Positions 25,585 through 33,674 of a stretch of 64,000 nucleotides of DNA are shown here, piece by piece. The position numbers and the translations under genes are program-made. The notes below the pieces were generated by a model. The model was not told where the DNA came from and did not search any database. It saw only the letters and a list, made by a program, of their open reading frames with translations. Location of the stretch: positions 72,435 to 136,434 of the forward strand of contig JAZDRN010000008.1 of the NCBI GenBank assembly GCA_047501485.1, given 5' to 3'. Source of the stretch: Ancrocorticia sp047501485. Lineage in GTDB: Bacteria > Actinomycetota > Actinomycetes > Actinomycetales > Actinomycetaceae. The stretch's first letter is position 1; each line of letters starts with the position of its first letter.

Positions 25585-27015
25585 GTGAGCTTGAGTATCT
25601 ACGATTCTGCCACCCACGTTCAGCGGGAATTCACCCCTCTCACCCCGGGGAAGGTCGGCGTATACCTATGCGGTGCCACCGTGCAGGGGTCCCCGCATAT
25701 CGGGCACATCCGTTCCGCTCTGGCTTTCGATGTGCTGGTGCGTTGGCTGCGCCGATGCGGCTACGAGGTCACCATGATCCGCAATGTCACGGATATCGAT
25801 GACAAGATCCTCGCCAAGTCCGCCGAAGCCGGCGAACCGTGGTGGGCGTGGGCCTATGAGTACGAGCAGGAGTTCTCGCAGGCGTATCGCACTCTCGGAC
25901 TGCTGGCGCCGACGTACGAGCCGCGCGCAACCGGTCATATTCCCGAGATGATCTCGCTGATACAGCAGATCATCGACGCCGGGCACGCTTACGTCGGCAA
26001 TCCCGGCAACGTCTACTTCGATGTCAGCTCGCTGCCGGACTACGGCTCGCTGACCCGGCAGGCCGTGGAGAACATGGTGACCGACGAATCGGATATGGAG
26101 GCGGACAAGCGCGGCCCGCATGATTTCGCCCTTTGGAAGGCTCCCAAACCAGGCGAGCCCGAGGATGCCGCCTGGGATTCCCCGTGGGGCCGTGGCCGTC
26201 CCGGATGGCACATCGAATGCTCCGCGATGTCCGGCCGCTACCTTGGAGACACGTTCGATATCCACGGCGGCGGTATCGACCTCCGCTTCCCGCACCATGA
26301 GAACGAGCAGGCGCAGTCCCACGCCGCGGGCCGCGAGTTCGCCCGCTACTGGATGCACAACGCCTGGGTGACCATCGAGGGCGAGAAGATGAGCAAGTCG
26401 CTCGGCAACTCGCTCACGGTGAGCAATATCGTCAAGAACGTACCACCCGTGGTGCTTCGCTTCGCCCTGGGGACGGTGCACTACCGCTCAACCGTGGCCT
26501 ATTCTCCTGAGACCCTGACTGAAGCCGCGGCGGTCTGGGATCGCCTCTCCGGGTTCGTGGAGCGTTCCGTAGCCGCCGTCGGAGAGATTCCGATGGAGGA
26601 GGTTTCGGCGGTCGGCCCCGACGATCTTCCCGCCGCCTTCACCGCGGCCTTGGACGACGATCTGAACGTCTCCGCCGGTCTCGCGGCAATTCATGAGACC
26701 GTGACACAGGGAAACAACGCCCTCGCCGAGCGCGACGATCCCGCTATCGCCTCCGCCCAGCGCTCTGTGCGAGCAATGCTCGACGTGCTGGGCCTGGACC
26801 CTCTGGCAGATCCATGGCGTTCGACCTCTTCCGGTTCCGACCGCACCCACGGTGCGCTCGATGCACTCGTCTCGCGGGTCCTCGAGGATCGGGCCGCAGC
26901 CCGAGGTGCCAAGGACTGGGCTCGTGCCGACGCTCTCAGAGACTCCCTGACCGCAGCAGGAATCACCGTTGAGGATTCCGCAGAAGGTGCCCACTGGCAT
27001 CTAGAAGGACGCTAA
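25585..27015 (+). CDS. cysS: Cysteinyl-tRNA synthetase
   Basis: Class I synthetase. Zinc ligand Cys29 precedes the HIGH motif (CGATVQGSPHIGH), KMSKS is at residue 268 (EGEKMSKSLGNS), and WHIECSAMS and HGGGIDLRFPHHENEQAQS supply the remaining zinc-site and active-site residues. 476 residues. GTG 25585 has no well-spaced ribosome site (AGGGGG abuts it), so a TTG two codons on or a leaderless message is possible. The stop overlaps rlmB by one base (TAATG). Confidence 0.95.
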   Translation: MSLSIYDSATHVQREFTPLTPGKVGVYLCGATVQGSPHIGHIRSALAFDVLVRWLRRCGYEVTMIRNVTDIDDKILAKSAEAGEPWWAWAYEYEQEFSQAYRTLGLLAPTYEPRATGHIPEMISLIQQIIDAGHAYVGNPGNVYFDVSSLPDYGSLTRQAVENMVTDESDMEADKRGPHDFALWKAPKPGEPEDAAWDSPWGRGRPGWHIECSAMSGRYLGDTFDIHGGGIDLRFPHHENEQAQSHAAGREFARYWMHNAWVTIEGEKMSKSLGNSLTVSNIVKNVPPVVLRFALGTVHYRSTVAYSPETLTEAAAVWDRLSGFVERSVAAVGEIPMEEVSAVGPDDLPAAFTAALDDDLNVSAGLAAIHETVTQGNNALAERDDPAIASAQRSVRAMLDVLGLDPLADPWRSTSSGSDRTHGALDALVSRVLEDRAAARGAKDWARADALRDSLTAAGITVEDSAEGAHWHLEGR

Positions 27016-27989
27016 TGGCTGACAACAGAACGCAACGCCCGAAGGGCAAGAAGGGTGCCTCGGTAGGCACCGGTGGGCACAACCGGCGCCGCTTGGAGGG
27101 CAAGGGCCCCACGCCCAAAGCGGAGGATCGCACCTACCATCCGGCCTACAAACGCAAGAAGGCGGCAGAGGCCGTCCAGAAGGCCGCGGAGCGCCGCGAG
27201 CATCAGAAGACGCACGTCAGGTCCGGCCTGCGGTTGGCAGAGGGGCACGAGCTGATCGCCGGGCGAAACCCGGTGGTGGAATCGGTTCGCTCCGGTATTC
27301 CGCTGACGCGCGTGTTCATGGTGGGCGCCTCGGTCTCCGACGACCGCGTGGGCGAAGTGGTTCGTACGGCTACCGCCTTGGGCGCACCGCTCGTCGAGGT
27401 CTCCAGATCCGAGCTGGATCGTATGACTGACGGGGCCGTTCACCAGGGGGTCGCCATTGAGGTGCCTCCCTATACGTATCGCGAGATCGACGACCTGTTG
27501 GAGCGAGCCTCTCGCAGCAAGCGTCCCGGCCTGATCGTCGCCCTCGATTCGGTGACGGATCCGCACAATCTCGGTGCCGTGCTGCGCTCCGCAAGCGCGT
27601 TCCAGGCAGATGGGATTCTCATCCCGGAACGCCGTTCGGCCGGTGTGAACGTGACGGCCTGGAAGGTCTCGGCAGGTGCCGCTGCCCGCGTGCCCGTAGC
27701 GCGGGAGACCAACCTCGTGCGTTCGCTGGAGTATCTGAAGAAGGCGGGATACTTCGTCGTCGGACTCGATGGCGGTGGCGACACGTCGATCGATGAACTC
27801 GAACTGACCGACATGCCTCTGGTGCTGGTGACCGGCTCCGAAGGCAAGGGGCTGGCGCGCCTGACCCGCGAGACCTGCGACGTCATCGCCTCCATCCCGA
27901 TCGCGGCCGAGCTGGAATCACTCAATGCCGCCGTCGCAACCGGAATCGCGCTCTACCAGATTGACAGGCTGCGCAGCGCAGCAGAATAG
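27015..27989 (+). CDS. rlmB: 23S rRNA 2'-O-ribose methyltransferase RlmB (TrmH family)
   Basis: SPOUT methyltransferase expected to modify G2251 of 23S rRNA. The ~70-residue Lys/Arg-rich N-terminal extension is common in actinobacterial members. A substrate-binding domain (ELIAGRNPVVESVRSGIPL) and the knotted catalytic domain follow, with motifs ALDSVTDPHNLGAVLRSA, VLVTGSEGKGLARL and SLNAAVATGIALYQI. 324 residues. Coupled to cysS, as in many actinobacteria. Confidence 0.92.
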   Translation: MADNRTQRPKGKKGASVGTGGHNRRRLEGKGPTPKAEDRTYHPAYKRKKAAEAVQKAAERREHQKTHVRSGLRLAEGHELIAGRNPVVESVRSGIPLTRVFMVGASVSDDRVGEVVRTATALGAPLVEVSRSELDRMTDGAVHQGVAIEVPPYTYREIDDLLERASRSKRPGLIVALDSVTDPHNLGAVLRSASAFQADGILIPERRSAGVNVTAWKVSAGAAARVPVARETNLVRSLEYLKKAGYFVVGLDGGGDTSIDELELTDMPLVLVTGSEGKGLARLTRETCDVIASIPIAAELESLNAAVATGIALYQIDRLRSAAE

Positions 27990-28004
27990 GAATTGAGGCC
28001 TCAC

Positions 28005-29312
28005 ATGGTCACCTGGCGTCCAGTAACCGGAGAAATCATCCGCTTCGACCGCTCTCTAGCCACGATCGAAAGCTTCGAGGAGTATTTCGCCACCAACAGG
28101 ATCATCGCCCGTGGACGTGATGGCGGCGACTCCTACCACGTCGAGTTGGCCGTCACCGGACGACGTCGACGTGTGGCCTGCCTGGACGAGGAGGGCGCCG
28201 TCGTTCCGGGCTCGTCCTTGGCCGAGCTGGTCGAATCGATGGACAAGGAGCTGCGCAAGGTTCAGATCGACATCGGCGGCCATGTGGCCTGGGGGAATAT
28301 CGATCTGGGTGAGGTAGACGTGACGTGGGACGATGTCGATGCGCTCGGCACCGCCCCAGAGCCCGCGCTGGACGAGGAGGGCATCGAGGGCGAATACCCG
28401 GAGGTCCTCGATGGACCGATGCTTCTGATATCGGACCTCTCCTTCGCCGAGCTGCCACGCTATGCCGCGCAGACGGGCAGCCCCATCGCGGCGTTCGAGC
28501 TGGGCAAGGCCAATGTGGTCCTCGCGGATACTCCCATGCCACGGCGTAAGGCGCACGCATCCCCGCTCTTCGTGATCATGCTCTCCATGGACCCGGGCCG
28601 GTTGGAGAATCCGATCCTTGCCGTGCGCCAGGAGGGCAGCCGGCTGGTGTGGAATTGGGATTACGATCTCGCCGACGTCCCCTGGGTGGCGCAGAACGAG
28701 GTGGCGAGGGCGTTCGCGCAGGAGCAACTCGGTGAGGGAGCATTCGTCACCCGTGTGTGCGCCGACTTGCCGGAGGCCAATCGAGATCTGCTCCGGGCCG
28801 CGTTGCTCGGTGTTCCGGACGACGCCGGTCGGCACATCTCCCAGGCGCTCAATCTGCCCGTGGAAGTGGGGGATTGCCTGGAGGGCTTGCTCGAAGCACG
28901 CCTGATCCCCGGTTCCGTGGTATTCGAACCGAAGCCATTCACCGAACGTCTGCAGACCACGGTGGCCTACGAGGTGGCAGGCCATGGGCGTGCCACGCCG
29001 ACATTCTGGAAGGTTTACCGCAAGCTTTACCTGGAGCATCCTCATATGATGGAGGCCTTTGCCTCCGCGCAGGCCGGGCTGGGTGTCATCATGTTTGCCG
29101 CCGGCGTGAAGAAGTGGAACCGCCCCAGCGGCAAGGTCCTCGCTGGAATCGGGGGAGCGCTCGCGGTCAACTCGGGCACGAGGATCCTGACGACGCAGTG
29201 GGTGCAGGCGGCGCTGCAATATGAGGGGCTGTTACCCCGCGCGTTCTCCTCTGACAGCGCGCCAACGGCGCCCACTGCGGAGACAGCGCCGAGCGTCGAC
29301 TCGGCGGAGTAA
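28005..29312 (+). CDS. Protein of unknown function
   Basis: 435 residues, no family recognised. Starts MVTWRPVTGEIIRFDRSL, with GAGG six bases before ATG 28005. The N-terminal half is acidic and globular-looking; LFVIMLSMDPGRLENPILAVRQEG and WNWDYDLADVPW suggest a compact mixed fold. The last quarter holds a hydrophobic stretch (AQAGLGVIMFAAGVKKWNRPSGKVLAGIGGALAVNSGTRIL) with two short apolar segments interrupted by a basic loop, perhaps a hairpin membrane insertion. It lies 15 nt after rlmB and may be co-transcribed with it. Confidence 0.6.
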   Translation: MVTWRPVTGEIIRFDRSLATIESFEEYFATNRIIARGRDGGDSYHVELAVTGRRRRVACLDEEGAVVPGSSLAELVESMDKELRKVQIDIGGHVAWGNIDLGEVDVTWDDVDALGTAPEPALDEEGIEGEYPEVLDGPMLLISDLSFAELPRYAAQTGSPIAAFELGKANVVLADTPMPRRKAHASPLFVIMLSMDPGRLENPILAVRQEGSRLVWNWDYDLADVPWVAQNEVARAFAQEQLGEGAFVTRVCADLPEANRDLLRAALLGVPDDAGRHISQALNLPVEVGDCLEGLLEARLIPGSVVFEPKPFTERLQTTVAYEVAGHGRATPTFWKVYRKLYLEHPHMMEAFASAQAGLGVIMFAAGVKKWNRPSGKVLAGIGGALAVNSGTRILTTQWVQAALQYEGLLPRAFSSDSAPTAPTAETAPSVDSAE

Positions 29313-29384
29313 CGTTTTCCTTCGGACGGGACGTCGCGATTGGCGAATCTCGATTGGCAACGCCCTATCCGAGGCTTCGTGGGT

Positions 29385-29430
29385 ACGAGGCGTTGCGCTG
29401 CGCCTCTATTGGCAGCGTCCAACGCCTCGT
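29385..29430 (+). promoter_or_regulatory. Hairpin with a competing upstream arm
   Basis: ACGAGGCGTTG (29385-29395) pairs with 29420-29430, and inside it CGCTGC pairs with GCAGCG (29396-29401 with 29412-29417). The same GGCGTTGC can instead pair with GCAACGCC at 29357-29364, so two mutually exclusive folds are possible. It lies between the unknown gene and the broken small gene; attenuator or terminator role is inference. Confidence 0.4.
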
Positions 29431-29480
29431 AGCCGCGTAACTCTGCTATAGCGGAATGACGGGTCGAAAGGAGAGGGAAT

Positions 29481-29714
29481 ATGCCGGACATCAGGGTTGA
29501 GATACCAGCGACGCGTGACTAGGCAAAGAAGATCGTGACGCTGTATCAGAACGGTTCCAAGCACGGGCAATCGGAAGAGATGGCCCTGGAGGAAGCGTGG
29601 AGGAAGGGGTGGACCCCCTCGGGGCGAGTGCGCTTTGCCGGGATCACCAATGGTCAACCGCACAATTTGAAGTTCGACGTCGCTGTCTATCCGGACATCG
29701 AGGATCCGAAATAA
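29481..29714 (+). pseudogene. Small gene interrupted by an in-frame TAG
   Basis: A good ribosome site (AAGGAGAGGG) precedes ATG 29481. The frame reads MPDIRVEIPATRD, then TAG at 29520-29522, and continues in the same frame as AKKIVTLYQNGSKHGQSEEM... to ...FDVAVYPDIEDPK with TAA at 29712-29714. One point mutation would restore a 77-residue soluble protein. No family recognised. Either a recent nonsense allele or a sequencing error. Confidence 0.5.
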
Positions 29715-30102
29715 TCTCTTGTCACGGTGGAACGGGCGAGCTCTGGCCGAGACCCTCTCGGAGGCTGTGACAGGAAAGACGTTGGGGCGCTTTCAGCCGA
29801 ATGCAGAAGGCGAGTATGCGCGAGGCTGCCCCTGGCGCTCAAGATTTGAGAATCCTCGTATCGTCCGTGTTGCCGCTGGTAGCGGTTGGTTTTTGAGCCG
29901 TTTGCGCATGCTGTGACTGACCGTGTGGACGGCAGAGCGGGATGGCGAAGCCCCAGTGACCCAAGAAACAAGCCGTTCACGATATGAGACAATGCTGTCC
30001 AAAAGGACTCTCGTCATATGTACGAAACCTGAACGCTTCCTAGTATTGCTCGGGCGCTCGGCGAACCGGGCTGCCTGACCGACATCATGTGGGAGGCAAC
30101 GC
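29715..30102. other. Intergenic stretch before the NCS2 permease
   Basis: 388 nt with no convincing gene: the short frames on both strands lack ribosome sites and known domains. A small hairpin (CCGCT / AGCGG at 29873-29885) followed by TTGGTTTTTG could be a weak terminator for the broken small gene. The last ~100 nt should contain the permease promoter, which I cannot pinpoint. Confidence 0.4.
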
Positions 30103-31542
30103 ATGGCCAAGGGCTGGAAGCTACACGGAGACGGAATCCACATCGCGCCGGGAGAGGTGGTGCAGCCCGATGAGCGTCTCGCGTGGCCGGCCACCATCGG
30201 AATCGGTGCGCAGCACGTGGTCGCCATGTTCGGCGCGACGTTCCTGGTTCCACTGCTCACCGGGTTCGACCCCTCGACAACTCTTTTCTTCACGGGCATC
30301 GGCACCCTGCTCTTCCTGGGTATAACCTCAGGCCGTCTCCCCAGCTACCTCGGTTCCTCTTTCGCGTTGATCGCTCCCATCGGAGCGGTGACCGGCTATG
30401 TGATGGATTCCGGGGAACCCATCGATCCACACAAGATGAGCCTGGCGCAGGGCGGAATCATCTCCGCGGGACTTGCGTTGGCGCTGGTGGGCGTCATCGT
30501 CCACTTCGCCGGTGCACGCTGGATCGACAAGCTCATGCCCCCGGTGGTGACCGGAACCATCGTTGCGCTCATCGGTTTCAACCTGGCACCCGCGGCCTGG
30601 AACAACGTCCAGGCCGCCCCCGTCACCGCTATCGCGACCATCGTGGGCGTTCTGCTGGTGACGGTACTGTTCAAGGGCATCATCGGACGCCTGTCCATCT
30701 TGTTCGGCGTGCTCTTCGGATATGGCGTGGCCGTGCTCCGCGGCGAAGTCGACTTCGATGCGATCTCCGGTGCCAGCTGGGTGGGTGCGCCCGCCTTCCA
30801 CGCTCCGGCGTTCGATGTGACCCTGCTCGGCCTGTTCGTTCCTGTGGTCCTAGTGCTCGTCGCGGAGAATGTGGGCCACGTGAAGTCGGTATCCGCCATG
30901 ACGGGACGCGACCTCGACGATCTGACCGGCAGGGCACTTTTCGCCGACGGCGTCTCGACCATGTTCGCCGGAAGCGGCGGCGGATCGGGTACCACCACCT
31001 ATGCCGAGAACATCGGGGTCATGGCCGCCACCAAGGTGTACTCCACGGCGGCGTACGTTGTGGCCGCAATCGTCGCGCTCGGCCTATCGATGTTTCCCAA
31101 ATTCGGGCAGATCATCGCCACGATTCCTCCCGGCGTCCTTGGCGGGGCCGCGACGATCCTCTACGGGATGATCGGAATGCTCGGGGTTCGCATCTGGGTG
31201 CAGAACCGGGTGGATTTCTCCGATCCCGTCAACCTGAACACCGCCGCCATCGCCATGGTCGTGGCCATCGCCAATTTCACCTGGCACTGGGGAGACATGG
31301 TCTTCGAGGGGATCGCTCTCGGTTCCTTCGGGGCGATCGTTCTCTACCACGTCATGCGAACGATTGCGCGACTTCGCGGCACATCGCTCGAGTCCGCCTC
31401 CCCGGCCTCGGCACCTGCGGGCACCGAGATCGACGAGGAAGCCTTGGTGCGCGAGCACAATTACGGGTGGTGGCGCCGTAAGCACAATCGACCTCAGAGC
31501 GCCGTGGAGCAGGTTCTGAAGACCGAACCGCCGGTCTCCTAG
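30103..31542 (+). CDS. NCS2-family nucleobase permease (uracil/xanthine type)
   Basis: About 12-14 hydrophobic segments across 479 residues. Diagnostic blocks are IGAQHVVAMFGATFLVPLLTGFDPSTTLFFTGIGTLLF, VLVAENVGHVKSVSAMTGRD and GSGGGSGTTTYAENIGVMAATKVYS, the UraA/RutG-like NCS2 signature with the substrate-contacting Glu in AENVGH and AENIG. Uracil is the likeliest substrate. Good ribosome site GGGAGG before ATG 30103. The C-terminal ~60 residues are hydrophilic. Confidence 0.88.
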   Translation: MAKGWKLHGDGIHIAPGEVVQPDERLAWPATIGIGAQHVVAMFGATFLVPLLTGFDPSTTLFFTGIGTLLFLGITSGRLPSYLGSSFALIAPIGAVTGYVMDSGEPIDPHKMSLAQGGIISAGLALALVGVIVHFAGARWIDKLMPPVVTGTIVALIGFNLAPAAWNNVQAAPVTAIATIVGVLLVTVLFKGIIGRLSILFGVLFGYGVAVLRGEVDFDAISGASWVGAPAFHAPAFDVTLLGLFVPVVLVLVAENVGHVKSVSAMTGRDLDDLTGRALFADGVSTMFAGSGGGSGTTTYAENIGVMAATKVYSTAAYVVAAIVALGLSMFPKFGQIIATIPPGVLGGAATILYGMIGMLGVRIWVQNRVDFSDPVNLNTAAIAMVVAIANFTWHWGDMVFEGIALGSFGAIVLYHVMRTIARLRGTSLESASPASAPAGTEIDEEALVREHNYGWWRRKHNRPQSAVEQVLKTEPPVS

Positions 31543-31660
31543 GTATGTGAATGAATCACCGGTCTCCCAGATGTGCTGGTTGAGAATCCAGTCTTATCGA
31601 AGGAGCTTTGCCGGCTTGAGCAGCGTTAGGTGATCCTCGGTGTCAGCTTGGCCTTCGTCC

Positions 31661-31720
31661 TCTAATTGCCGGAGGCTTCCGCTAGTTTCCGGAGGCTTCC
31701 GCTAGTTTCCGGAGGCTTCC
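31661..31720. repeat. Three tandem copies of a 20-bp unit covering a gene's 3' end
   Basis: GCTAGTTTCCGGAGGCTTCC is at 31681-31700 and 31701-31720, and a degenerate copy is at 31661-31680. On the minus strand each copy encodes EASGN followed by TAG (or TAA-type ending in the degenerate copy), so the unit repeats the last codons and stop of the LytR_C-like gene. Confidence 0.75.
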
Positions 31721-32286
31721 TCGACGGGCACGCAGTCCTCGCGGGAGGTGAGCACACCATCCGGGTTCTCTTGAGCTACGGCCTCGGCCGTGAGCAGGCC
31801 ATTCCAATCGGCGCCGAGGATCACTGTGAGGACATCGCTCGTTCCATCAGGGTCGAACTGGATGACGGATCCCGGAATGTACTGGGCCAGCGTATAAGCT
31901 GCGGCGATACCGCTGGGGCCGGTCTGAATCCGGGCGGACTCCTGCAGGGACTGTGCGCCCCAGTTGTCCGTTGACCCAATGGAGACGCCGATCCCTGAAA
32001 GCTGGGAAGCGGCCTCGGCCGCGATACCGGACCGGCTTGTCGAGTTGTAGACGTTCGCACTGACTGTGGCGAGGTCGACCGACTGGGTGTCCTCTGAAAG
32101 GCAGGGAGTGATGAGCCTGTTCGGATCGGGGGCGGCCGTGAATTCGCGCTTGAAAGGGAAAGGCAGAACGCCGGACCACATGAGCATGGCTACCAGAAGC
32201 AACACAGCCATGGCCGCCGTGATGCTTCCGAATACGACTGTCTGCCTCTGTTGGATACGCCGGTGATATTGTTCCCGGGCCGTCAT
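31702..32286 (-). CDS. LytR_C-like domain membrane protein
   Basis: Short cytoplasmic N-terminus (MTAREQYHRRIQQRQ), one TM helix (VFGSITAAMAVLLLVAMLMW) and an extracytoplasmic domain of ~140 residues. The domain resembles the LytR C-terminal domain: VDLATVSANVYNSTSRSGIAAEAASQLSGIG, STDNWGAQSLQESARIQTGPSG, VIQFDPDGTSDVLTVILGADW. Such proteins are wall-associated; function unproven. The start at 32286 has AAGG at good spacing; longer frames would run into the SRP RNA. The gene's end lies in the triplicated 20-bp repeat. Confidence 0.72.
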   Translation of the reverse strand: MTAREQYHRRIQQRQTVVFGSITAAMAVLLLVAMLMWSGVLPFPFKREFTAAPDPNRLITPCLSEDTQSVDLATVSANVYNSTSRSGIAAEAASQLSGIGVSIGSTDNWGAQSLQESARIQTGPSGIAAAYTLAQYIPGSVIQFDPDGTSDVLTVILGADWNGLLTAEAVAQENPDGVLTSREDCVPVEEASGN

Positions 32287-32374
32287 CTTGCCTTCACTCA
32301 CACGGACAACGGTAGCGGAGTGCGGCCCTTCGCGCATGGTTCTACGGGCGGAATGGGATGAACGAATAAAATGG

Positions 32375-32462
32375 GACTCCCCACGCACCCGTCAGAGCCC
32401 GCATACCCTTGCTGCCTTCCGGCCCTGGGGGAGTTTTGCAAGATAACGCCGCGTGGGGAGTC
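32375..32462 (-). ncRNA. ffs: Signal recognition particle RNA (small bacterial type)
   Basis: On the minus strand the ends GACTCCCCACGC (32451-32462) and GCGTGGGGAGTC (32375-32386) pair, and the apical region contains CCGGAAGGCAGCAAGGGTA, the conserved Ffh-binding hairpin with GGAA tetraloop and AGCA asymmetric loop. The 3' side runs into CCCATTTTATTCG, suitable for termination. It directs co-translational membrane targeting together with Ffh. Ends are approximate by a few bases. Confidence 0.9.
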
Positions 32463-32603
32463 GGCCTTCAGTTTACGCTAGTCGGGGCAATACGGCCAAA
32501 TGGTGAAAATGGCGCGCTTTGAGACGGCTCCGAGCTCGCTGCCGCTCGGTTCCGATGATGTTCCCGCCGAGTGCTTACTAGCTAACCACCGGTGGTGTAC
32601 CCG

Positions 32604-32641
32604 CTTAACCGACTGGCGGGATACCCACTAAACTCTAGGAC
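32604..32641 (+). promoter_or_regulatory. Putative promoter for a leaderless YbaK-domain mRNA
   Basis: TAAACT at 32629-32634 sits 8 bases before ATG 32642, with CTTAAC near 32604-32609 as a poor -35. If used, transcription would start at or near the ATG, giving a leaderless message. Confidence 0.3.
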
Positions 32642-33202
32642 ATGAATGTTGAAGGAATGGGTACAGCGACGTGGGTGAAGGCCCTGGACAACTTGGGGCT
32701 GCTGGCTGCACCGGTCGCTGACGAGTTGTCGCGCCTTTCGCAGAGCAATCCAGGCCTGGCGGAACAGGCTCTGGTCACGCAGATCGATCCAGCGTATGCG
32801 GATACGGCGGCGATGACCGAGTATTTCCACATGGACCTCTATCTCTCCTGCAACTGTGTTCTCGTGGCCGGAAAACGTGCGGGAGAGGAAAGGATCGCGG
32901 CGGCGGTGGTTCGAGCCACCATGCGAGCGGATGTGAATCACGTGATCAAGCAGCGACTCGATGTGCGCAAGTGCTCCTTCTGGCCTCAGGAACGGGCCGT
33001 CGAGGCCTCCGGCATGGAGTACGGAGGAATCACACCGGTGGGAGTGCCTGGAAGCTGGAGGCTACTCATCGATTCGCACGTAGCGGACGGTTTCTGCGTT
33101 ATCGGCTCGGGATTGCGGACATCGAAGCTTGCCGTGCCGGGAGAGCTATTGGCAGTGTTGCCCGGAGCCGAGGTCGTTGATGGGCTCGGCGTTGAGATCT
33201 GA
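32642..33202 (+). CDS. YbaK/aminoacyl-tRNA deacylase-domain protein
   Basis: 186 residues. From ~75 to the end it matches the YbaK/ProX editing-domain fold: NCVLVAGKRAGEERIAAAVVRATMRADVNHVIKQRLDVRKCSFWPQERAVEASGMEYGGITPVGVPGSWRLLID. Members remove wrong amino acids from tRNA, or are uncharacterised homologues. The ~60-residue N-terminal extension (DELSRLSQSNPGLAEQALVTQIDP) is common in actinobacterial versions. The start lacks a proper ribosome site and may be leaderless. Confidence 0.78.
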   Translation: MNVEGMGTATWVKALDNLGLLAAPVADELSRLSQSNPGLAEQALVTQIDPAYADTAAMTEYFHMDLYLSCNCVLVAGKRAGEERIAAAVVRATMRADVNHVIKQRLDVRKCSFWPQERAVEASGMEYGGITPVGVPGSWRLLIDSHVADGFCVIGSGLRTSKLAVPGELLAVLPGAEVVDGLGVEI

Positions 33203-33337
33203 GGTGGACCTTTTGAAGGGCTGAATAAGAGCCGAATGGCTGCCGGAACCCTTCGCCAAACGTGCCTGGCATCTCACCGTCAGGATTCGCTAATGCCCGA
33301 AATCATGAGCTAAGCTGATTGGGCGCGTTAAGCGCAT

Positions 33338-33422
33338 GGAGGATTCGCCTAGTGGCCTATGGCGCACGCTTGGAAAGCGTGTTGGGTGCAAGCCCTCGGG
33401 GGTTCGAATCCCCCATCCTCCG
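33338..33422 (+). tRNA. tRNA-Ser (anticodon GGA)
   Basis: 85-nt cloverleaf: acceptor GGAGGAT (33338-33344) pairs with ATCCTCC (33415-33421), discriminator G33422. The anticodon stem-loop reads ACGCTTGGAAAGCGT with anticodon GGA, followed by a long variable arm and the T-arm GGGGGTTCGAATCCCCC. CCA is not encoded. The long variable arm confirms serine. A terminator follows, and accessory genes start just downstream. Confidence 0.95.
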
Positions 33423-33428
33423 CATTTT

Positions 33429-33462
33429 GGCCCCTGACCTGCGATTTCGCAGATCAGGGGCC
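33429..33462 (+). terminator. Terminator of tRNA-Ser
   Basis: 16-bp stem with one mismatch (GGCCCCTGA and CTGCGA arms, 33429-33444 with 33447-33462), followed by TTCGTTTT. Confidence 0.85.
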
Positions 33463-33511
33463 TTCGTTTTCCCAGTGAGTGACCGCAAATAGGGTGACGC
33501 GATAGGGTGAC

Positions 33512-33670
33512 ATGGCCCAAGCCCCGACCCAGCCCGACGACCACCCGCAGGCCTCGGTCAGCAAGTACGCGAACTGGCAGCTTAGACCGAGGACCAGACG
33601 CAACGGCGAGGGCACACTGGACGAGTTCACGCGGGCGCCCCCGGGCAGCTCCTCGAACAGGGCTGGGTGA
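33512..33670 (+). pseudogene. Possible degraded ORF next to tRNA-Ser
   Basis: A 52-codon frame begins ATG 33512 (MAQAPTQPDDHPQASV). Near 33640 the coherent coding seems to jump to another frame that reads LLEQGWVRIYEEVRAPKDGVAPLGG and runs on toward 33780. The combined reading looks like one protein broken by a frameshift, but no family is recognised. Just upstream ATAGGGTGAC occurs twice within 23 nt. Low confidence; it may simply be non-coding. Confidence 0.25.
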
Positions 33671-33674
33671 GGAT

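Noticed and set aside
31533..31580. Repeated CCGGTCTCC around the NCS2 permease stop
   Set aside because: Only two short copies with no clear unit or fold; could be chance.
33338..33462. Attachment-site duplication of the tRNA-Ser 3' end
   Set aside because: No second copy of the T-arm/acceptor sequence was found by eye downstream within the window.
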